Shown here: positions 59,684 to 64,000 of the stretch, piece by piece | How the letters are laid out: every line of letters starts with the position of its first letter | Numbering within the stretch: the first letter of the stretch is position 1 | Source of the DNA: Croceibacterium_A sp035626815 | GTDB taxonomy: Bacteria; Pseudomonadota; Alphaproteobacteria; Sphingomonadales; Sphingomonadaceae | NCBI GenBank assembly: GCA_035626815.1 | Contig: DASPMY010000048.1 | Coordinates: 5,305-69,304, forward strand | Length of the DNA: 64,000 nucleotides | Reading direction: 5' to 3' | The notes under the pieces: generated by a model | Told to the model about the DNA's origin: nothing | What the model saw: the letters and a program-made list of their open reading frames with translations, nothing else | The model's database searches: none | Made by a program: the position numbers and the translations under genes

Positions 59684-59777
59684 CCCCTCCCGCTTGCGGG
59701 AGGGGTTAGGGGAGGGCCTGTCGCGCTCCCCAGCGGCCAACACGCCCTCCCCCGGCCCCTCCCGCCAGCGGGAGGGG
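59684..59777. repeat. Extragenic inverted-repeat element, family E, between nusG and rplK
   Basis: Two outward palindromes: CCCCTCCCGCTTGCGGGAGGGG followed by GGGAGGGC (59684-59717), and a mirrored GCCCTCCC followed by CCCCTCCCGCCAGCGGGAGG (to 59777). The 94-bp unit lies in the 247-bp nusG-rplK gap. It would form stems in the mRNA. Confidence 0.7.
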
Positions 59778-59924
59778 AGTGACTTGCGCTTTTCGGCCTG
59801 CTCCGCTAACGGCGCCGCTCCCTTCGGGGAACCCGCGCGGGAGGCTCGTTTCGGCGCGCCGTTTGCACCGCTTACCATGAGCCCCGGATTTGCGCCGGGG
59901 CGACAGTGAGAAAGGAGGCCATCC

Positions 59925-60356
59925 GTGGCCAAGAAGATCGAAGGCTATATCAAGCTGCAGGTGCCCGCGGGCGCCGCCACCCCGTCCCCGCCGATCGGCC
60001 CCGCGCTGGGCCAGCGCGGCGTCAACATCATGGAATTCTGCAAGGCGTTCAACGCCTCGACGCAGGAGCTCGACAAGGGCATGCCGATCCCGACGGTGAT
60101 CACCGTCTACGGCGACCGCAGCTTCACGTTCGTCACCAAGACCCCGCCGGCCAGCTTCCTGATCAAGAAGGCCGCCAAGCTCAAGTCGGGCTCGAAGGAG
60201 CCGGGCAAGATCTCGGCCGGCAAGATCGCCCGCAGCGAGCTGACCAAGATCGCCGAGCTCAAGATGGCCGACCTCAACGCCAACGATCTCGACCAGGCAA
60301 CCCGGATCATCGAGGGCTCCGCGCGCTCGATGGGCCTCGAAGTGACGGAGGGCTGA
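59925..60356 (+). CDS. rplK: 50S ribosomal protein L11
   Basis: A 143-residue protein with the L11 signature: GYIKLQVPAGAATPSPPIGP, ALGQRGVNIMEFCKAFN and a C-terminal rRNA-binding domain with LDQATRIIEGSARSMGLEV. The GTG start at 59925 follows AAAGGAGG; GTG is used although the gene is highly expressed. It is followed by rplA 4 bases later. Confidence 0.97.
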   Translation: MAKKIEGYIKLQVPAGAATPSPPIGPALGQRGVNIMEFCKAFNASTQELDKGMPIPTVITVYGDRSFTFVTKTPPASFLIKKAAKLKSGSKEPGKISAGKIARSELTKIAELKMADLNANDLDQATRIIEGSARSMGLEVTEG

Positions 60357-60360
60357 TCCG

Positions 60361-61059
60361 ATGGCCAAGCTGACCAAGAAGCAGAAGATGCTCGCCGAGA
60401 AGGTCGACGCGGAGAAGTTCTACGGCGTCGACGAGGCGCTCGCGCTGCTCAAGGAAGTGGCGTCGAAGAAGTTCGACGAGACCGTCGAGGTCGCGCTCAA
60501 CCTCGGCGTCGATCCGCGCCACGCCGACCAGATGGTCCGCGGCATGGTCTCGCTCCCGAGCGGCACCGGCAAGGACATGAAGGTCGCGGTGTTCGCCCGC
60601 GGCGACAAGGCCGACGAGGCGACCCAGGCGGGGGCCGACAAGGTCGGCGCCGAGGACCTGATGGAAGACATGCAGGCCGGCAACCTCGACTACGACCGCG
60701 TCATCGCCACGCCCGACATGATGGGCGTCGTCGGCCGGCTCGGCAAAGTGCTCGGGCCGAAGGGCCTGATGCCCAACCCCAAGCTCGGCACGGTGACCCC
60801 GAACGTCGCCCAGGCGGTCAAGGACGCCAAGGGCGGCCAGGTCGAGTTCCGCGTCGAGAAGCAGGGCATCATCCACTCGGGCATCGGCAAGGTGAGCTTC
60901 ACCGACGCGCAGCTGAAGGACAACTTCCGCGCGTTCGTCGATGCGATCGTCAAGGCCAAGCCGGCCGGGGCCAAGGGCAAGTACGTCAGGAAGGTCTCGC
61001 TGACCTCGTCGATGGGCCCGGGGCTGAAGATCGACGTGGCCGAAGTCGAAGGGGCGTAA
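60361..61059 (+). CDS. rplA: 50S ribosomal protein L1
   Basis: A 232-residue protein: AEKVDAEKFYGVDEALALLK, SKKFDETVEVALNLGVDPRH, DQMVRGMVSLPSGTGKD, MGVVGRLGKVLGPKGLMPNP, KLGTVTPNVAQAVKDAKGG. It binds 23S rRNA and, in other bacteria, represses its own operon. It is followed by two intrinsic terminators and not by rplJ or rplL, so the L10/L12 genes are elsewhere. Confidence 0.97.
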   Translation: MAKLTKKQKMLAEKVDAEKFYGVDEALALLKEVASKKFDETVEVALNLGVDPRHADQMVRGMVSLPSGTGKDMKVAVFARGDKADEATQAGADKVGAEDLMEDMQAGNLDYDRVIATPDMMGVVGRLGKVLGPKGLMPNPKLGTVTPNVAQAVKDAKGGQVEFRVEKQGIIHSGIGKVSFTDAQLKDNFRAFVDAIVKAKPAGAKGKYVRKVSLTSSMGPGLKIDVAEVEGA

Positions 61060-61140
61060 TTCGGTTTGCCTCAAATGCCGGCGGGCCCATCCGGGCCCTT
61101 AGGCTTCCGGCCTGACCGGCCGACGCGCGTTCGCGCTTGC

Positions 61141-61168
61141 GGGGCTCCCTGGCAGGGAGCCCCGTTTT
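61141..61168 (+). terminator. Rho-independent terminator after rplA
   Basis: GGGGCTCCCT-GGC-AGGGAGCCCC followed by GTTTT, about 80 bases past the rplA stop. The 10-bp stem is perfect; the T-tract is short. It lies at the start of the 400-bp rplA to beta-barrel-gene gap, which otherwise shows no gene. Confidence 0.8.
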
Positions 61169-61309
61169 GCCTGGGCCTGTCAGTAAGGCGCGGGTTCGGT
61201 CGGCGAACAGCCGACCGCAAGGCCGACTGGCCGCCCGCAGCGCCGAAGGCGCGAGGATAGCCAAGCGGGCGGATGCCCGCGCCGGGGCCTGAGGCGAGCA
61301 AGAGAATGC

Positions 61310-61339
61310 GCCGGCGGAGCGATCCGCCGGCCCCTTTTT
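61310..61339 (+). terminator. Second rho-independent terminator in the rplA downstream region
   Basis: GCCGGCGGA-GCGA-TCCGCCGGC followed by CCCTTTTT. A 9-bp stem with T-tract, about 250 bases past rplA. The intervening 170 bases are GC-rich and contain no supported open frame; a short untranslated RNA ending here is possible but unsupported. Confidence 0.75.
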
Positions 61340-61459
61340 GTCGTTTCCAGCGCCGTTCGTCGCGCCGGGTTCGCTCCTCGTCGCGCGGTTCATGTGCCGG
61401 CAATGCCGCGCCCCGGACTGCGCGCGGGTGCATTCGGTCGCACTTCGAAAGGACATCTC

Positions 61460-62056
61460 ATGAGGAAAGTTCTCGCACTCGCCGCGCTCGCCGCCGGCCT
61501 CGCCGCCGCCCCGGCCCAGGCCCAGTCGACCGGCGGGCTCTACGTCGGCGCGCTCGGCGGCTATCAAGGCATCGATGTCGAATCCGCTGACGGAACCGCC
61601 ACCGCCACCGCCGATTCCGCGGTCTACGGCATCAACGCCGGCTACGACCTCAGCCTCGGCAACGCCTTCGTCGGCGTCGAGGGCGAATTGTCGACCAGCG
61701 ACGGCGACACGCAGTTCCCGAGCACCTTCACCGGCGCGCGCGACAGCCTCGAGGCCAACGGCCAGTACTATGTCGGCGCCCGCGCCGGCGTCGCCCTGAC
61801 CCCGGGCATCACCGCTTACGGCAAGCTCGGCTACACCGCGCTCGACACGCGCGCGTTCACCTCGGCCGGGACGTTGGCCGAGCTCGAGGACAACGCCGGC
61901 GGCCTGCGCTTCGGCGGCGGCGTGCAGGTGGCGCTGCCGGGCCCGCTCGAAGGCCGCCTCGAGTACCGCCGCTCGCGCTACAAGGACGCCGGCGACGGCA
62001 GCTTCGGCGATGCCACCACCGACCAGGTCGTGGCGGGAATCGGCGTGCGGTTCTGA
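61460..62056 (+). CDS. Outer-membrane beta-barrel protein
   Basis: A 198-residue protein. The ATG at 61460 follows GAAAGGA and gives the signal peptide MRKVLALAALAAGLAAAPAQA. The mature chain has alternating strands: GGLYVGALGGYQGIDVE, AVYGINAGYDLSLGNAFVGV, GQYYVGARAGVALTPGITAY, GKLGYTALDTRA and GLRFGGGVQVALPGPLEGRL, and ends with the aromatic VRF, as in Omp25-type porins of alphaproteobacteria. It is likely a structural surface protein. A strong hairpin follows. Confidence 0.82.
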   Translation: MRKVLALAALAAGLAAAPAQAQSTGGLYVGALGGYQGIDVESADGTATATADSAVYGINAGYDLSLGNAFVGVEGELSTSDGDTQFPSTFTGARDSLEANGQYYVGARAGVALTPGITAYGKLGYTALDTRAFTSAGTLAELEDNAGGLRFGGGVQVALPGPLEGRLEYRRSRYKDAGDGSFGDATTDQVVAGIGVRF

Positions 62057-62080
62057 GCGGGAGCCGGGCGATCAACGCGG

Positions 62081-62107
62081 GGCCGGCGGCGAGAGCCGCC
62101 GGCCCTT
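62081..62107. terminator. Terminator between convergent genes
   Basis: GGCCGGCGGC-GAGA-GCCGCCGGCC followed by CTTTCG. A 10-bp stem in the 55-bp gap between two converging genes, so it may serve both strands; the U-tract is weak. Confidence 0.6.
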
Positions 62108-62111
62108 TCGC

Positions 62112-64000
62112 TCAAGCGGCCGCTTCGGCGGGCCGTGCGCGGAGCTGGCGCGAGTAGACCCAGCCGATACCGATCAGGCTGAAGCCCAGGGCCATGAAGC
62201 TGGCAATGCGCAGCAGGCCCTCGAGCCCCGCGGCGTCGACCACGAACACCTTGCCGACCGCCAGCAGCATCAGCACCAGCGAGCCGATCCGCCAGCTGCG
62301 CTCGCCTGTGCGCGAGCCCCACGCGAGGTAGAGCAGCGCCAGCACGATGCCGAGCAGCGAGCGCATCAGGTCCTCGCCCTGGCCGATTGTGCCCGCGTTG
62401 GGCAGCGGGCCCGCGTGGAGATGGCGCAGCTCGGACAGCGCGTAGAGCGCGATCAGCGCCATCAGCGCCGCTTCCGCCGCCAGCGCGAGGCGCGGCCAGC
62501 GCGGGCGCGCGAGCCGTCCCAGCGCGACCAGCGCCAGAGCGGCGACGCCGTAACCCGCGAGCAGCCAGTTCGCCAGCGGCCACGGGCCGACTGCCTGCGC
62601 TTGCCACAGCGGGTTGTGCAGCAGCAGCGTGAACCAGCCGAAATGGGCCAGCGAAAGCCCGAGCAGGGCCACGCCCGCGGCCCGCGCGGCCACCTCGCGC
62701 GCGCGCCACACAAGGACCAGTCCGGCGCCGGCCAGCAGACCCTGCCACACGGTGCGCTCGGTCATGCCGAGGGCGACGAAATCGAGCGGCGAACCGAGCG
62801 CGAAGACATGCTTGTAGAGCCCATGCAGCACGATGCCGCCGACGACAGCCGCGGCGACGGTGAGCACCGGGAACACGCCGCGCCGCTCGCGCATGCTCCA
62901 GGCACCGAATGCCAGCGCCGCGGCGGCGGGCGCGAGCCGCAGCAGCGTGGGGCGCCAGCCGGGCAGGTCCTCGAGCAGCATCGGCCGGCCGCCGAGCGCG
63001 AACGACCCGCTGGCGAGCCACTGCATCAGCGGGGCCCAGGCCCACAGCGTCGCGACGGCGAGCAGCGCGGCCCACACGCCCGGCCGCGCCGGCAGGCGCG
63101 CGCAACCGGCGAGCGCGGCGACGGCCGCGGTCCATGCCAGCCAGTCGGCGGGCACCAGTTGCGCCGCCGCGCCGTAGACCAACAGCGTCGCGACGCTCTC
63201 GCCGACGCGCCGGTCGACCGCCCGCGCCTCGGTCCACGCGAGCGCGGCGAACGGCAGCGCTGCCGCCAGCCAGCGCGCGGCGCCCCGCACCCGGTCTGGG
63301 TCGGCCGGAAAGCCGAACAGGCGCTCGACCTCGGACAGGGCTTCCGGCGTCGCGATCAGGGTCGCCAGCGCGACGAAGGCCGCGGCCCATGCCAGGCCCC
63401 GCACCGGGGTGTCGGGCCGCCGGCGGTTGAGGCCCCACAGCCCGAGCGCGACCGCGACCGCGGCGAACGGCGCGGCCCACGCCGGCACCAGCATCAGCAA
63501 CGCCGCAAACGCCATCGCGGCGGCGCTGGCGGTGGACAGCGTGAGGTCGGGGCCCGGGCTGGCGGCTTGCCACACCCGCCGGGCGGCCAGCACGGGCGCC
63601 ACGGCTAGCGCGGCAGTCACCGCCGCGAGCAGCGGCTCCGCGCCCGCCGCGTCCCACGCCCCGAACTGCCAGTAGACGACCGCTACCAGCGCCGGCGCCG
63701 CCAGCGAAAGCTGCTGCACATCGAGCATGCCGCCGCGGCCGGTCAGCGTCAGCGCCAGCGGCGCGGCGACGAACACCGCGGCGATTCCGGCCGCGACGGG
63801 CCAGAACTCGCCCGGCGGCGGGGCGCCCCACTGCGCCAGCAGAACCAGCGCCACCTGAGCGGCGAACGCGCTCGCCGGACGCAGCCGCTGGTCGCGCCAG
63901 CCGAGCAGCGCCAGCGCCGCGGCGAGCAGCAGGTAGAGGCCCCAGGTCAGCGGCCGCTGCCCGGCGAGCTCGATCAGCACGGCGAGCTGCACGCTGGCCA
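62112..64000 (-). CDS. DUF2339 membrane protein, N-terminus beyond the window
   Basis: At least 628 codons, running out of the right edge of the window; a downstream Met at 63992 is not convincing as the true start. The visible part is extremely hydrophobic with about 20 transmembrane segments, for example LTWGLYLLLAAALALLGW, LAAALPFAALAWTEAR, ALAFGAWSM and LLGIVLALLYLAWGSR. DUF2339 members are large multi-pass inner-membrane proteins of unknown function, often about 900 residues, usually with a cytosolic N-terminal part. It ends SRQLRARPAEAAA. Confidence 0.8.
   Translation of the reverse strand, partial: ASVQLAVLIELAGQRPLTWGLYLLLAAALALLGWRDQRLRPASAFAAQVALVLLAQWGAPPPGEFWPVAAGIAAVFVAAPLALTLTGRGGMLDVQQLSLAAPALVAVVYWQFGAWDAAGAEPLLAAVTAALAVAPVLAARRVWQAASPGPDLTLSTASAAAMAFAALLMLVPAWAAPFAAVAVALGLWGLNRRRPDTPVRGLAWAAAFVALATLIATPEALSEVERLFGFPADPDRVRGAARWLAAALPFAALAWTEARAVDRRVGESVATLLVYGAAAQLVPADWLAWTAAVAALAGCARLPARPGVWAALLAVATLWAWAPLMQWLASGSFALGGRPMLLEDLPGWRPTLLRLAPAAAALAFGAWSMRERRGVFPVLTVAAAVVGGIVLHGLYKHVFALGSPLDFVALGMTERTVWQGLLAGAGLVLVWRAREVAARAAGVALLGLSLAHFGWFTLLLHNPLWQAQAVGPWPLANWLLAGYGVAALALVALGRLARPRWPRLALAAEAALMALIALYALSELRHLHAGPLPNAGTIGQGEDLMRSLLGIVLALLYLAWGSRTGERSWRIGSLVLMLLAVGKVFVVDAAGLEGLLRIASFMALGFSLIGIGWVYSRQLRARPAEAAA

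Noticed and set aside
62010..63608. A plus-strand frame opposite the DUF2339 gene
   Set aside because: Composition is Arg-, Gln- and Gly-rich shadow; the minus-strand frame has about 20 clear membrane helices.

Overview
The window is high-GC chromosomal DNA, almost certainly from an alphaproteobacterium of the order Sphingomonadales (Sphingomonadaceae or Erythrobacteraceae type). The evidence is the close match of one protein to the LigW decarboxylase of sphingomonads, an FzlA-like division protein, alphaproteobacterial respiratory accessory proteins (NDUFA12, SdhAF4/DUF1674, DUF2155), HflK-HflC beside a DegP-type protease, and a tRNA-Trp to secE-nusG-rplK-rplA block. No plasmid, prophage, CRISPR array or intact transposon is visible. 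All calls come from reading the sequence and remembered family motifs; no database search was run.

Region by region. (1) 1-14.2 kb is an accessory catabolic cluster. It holds two paralogous exported proteins of unknown function around a DUF3237 gene, then a minus-strand run of benzoylformate decarboxylase, MFS transporter, QorB-like quinone reductase, LigW-like 5-carboxyvanillate decarboxylase, aldehyde dehydrogenase and a second MFS transporter. A divergent plus-strand run carries SDR, SnoaL-like protein and SDR. The enzyme set fits conversion of lignin-derived aromatic 2-oxo acids and aldehydes to aromatic acids, with ring decarboxylation. Every junction of the minus-strand run contains an inverted-repeat element, from four families. 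(2) 14.2-35.6 kb is mostly housekeeping: two small exported proteins, FzlA-like GST, MsrB, PBP1A, DegP, HflC/HflK, Mrp, an orphan molybdopterin dehydrogenase subunit, ferrochelatase, a PQQ-type sugar dehydrogenase lipoprotein, a c-type cytochrome, PilZ, SdhAF4, RsmB, MsrA, an exported methyltransferase-like protein, SIMPL lipoprotein, N-carbamoylputrescine amidase, FolK and tRNA-Lys.

(3) 36.2-45.2 kb is the most striking part, a curli-like functional amyloid locus. It has a LuxR/CsgD-type regulator, CsgF, CsgG, a giant 830-residue curlin-repeat protein, a 342-residue curlin, two smaller curlin-repeat proteins, an exported protein of unknown function with a conserved Cys-containing segment, and an exported FKBP-type prolyl isomerase. 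CsgE and a CsgC/CsgH inhibitor are not recognisable. Strong hairpins separate csgG from the curlins and the curlins from each other, which suggests differential expression of subunits and secretion apparatus.

(4) 45.3-58.2 kb carries DUF6894, two Crp/Fnr regulators, TonB, mannose-1-phosphate guanylyltransferase, DUF2721, a PHA-granule-type protein, a XpaC-TelA pair, a small unannotated exported peptide gene, a fatty acyl-AMP ligase, and a compact recX-DUF192-NDUFA12-DUF2155 run whose end overlaps aat in antisense. (5) 58.3-61.1 kb is tRNA-Trp, a 49-residue gene, secE, nusG, rplK and rplA, closed by two intrinsic terminators. An outer-membrane beta-barrel gene and a truncated DUF2339 membrane protein end the window.
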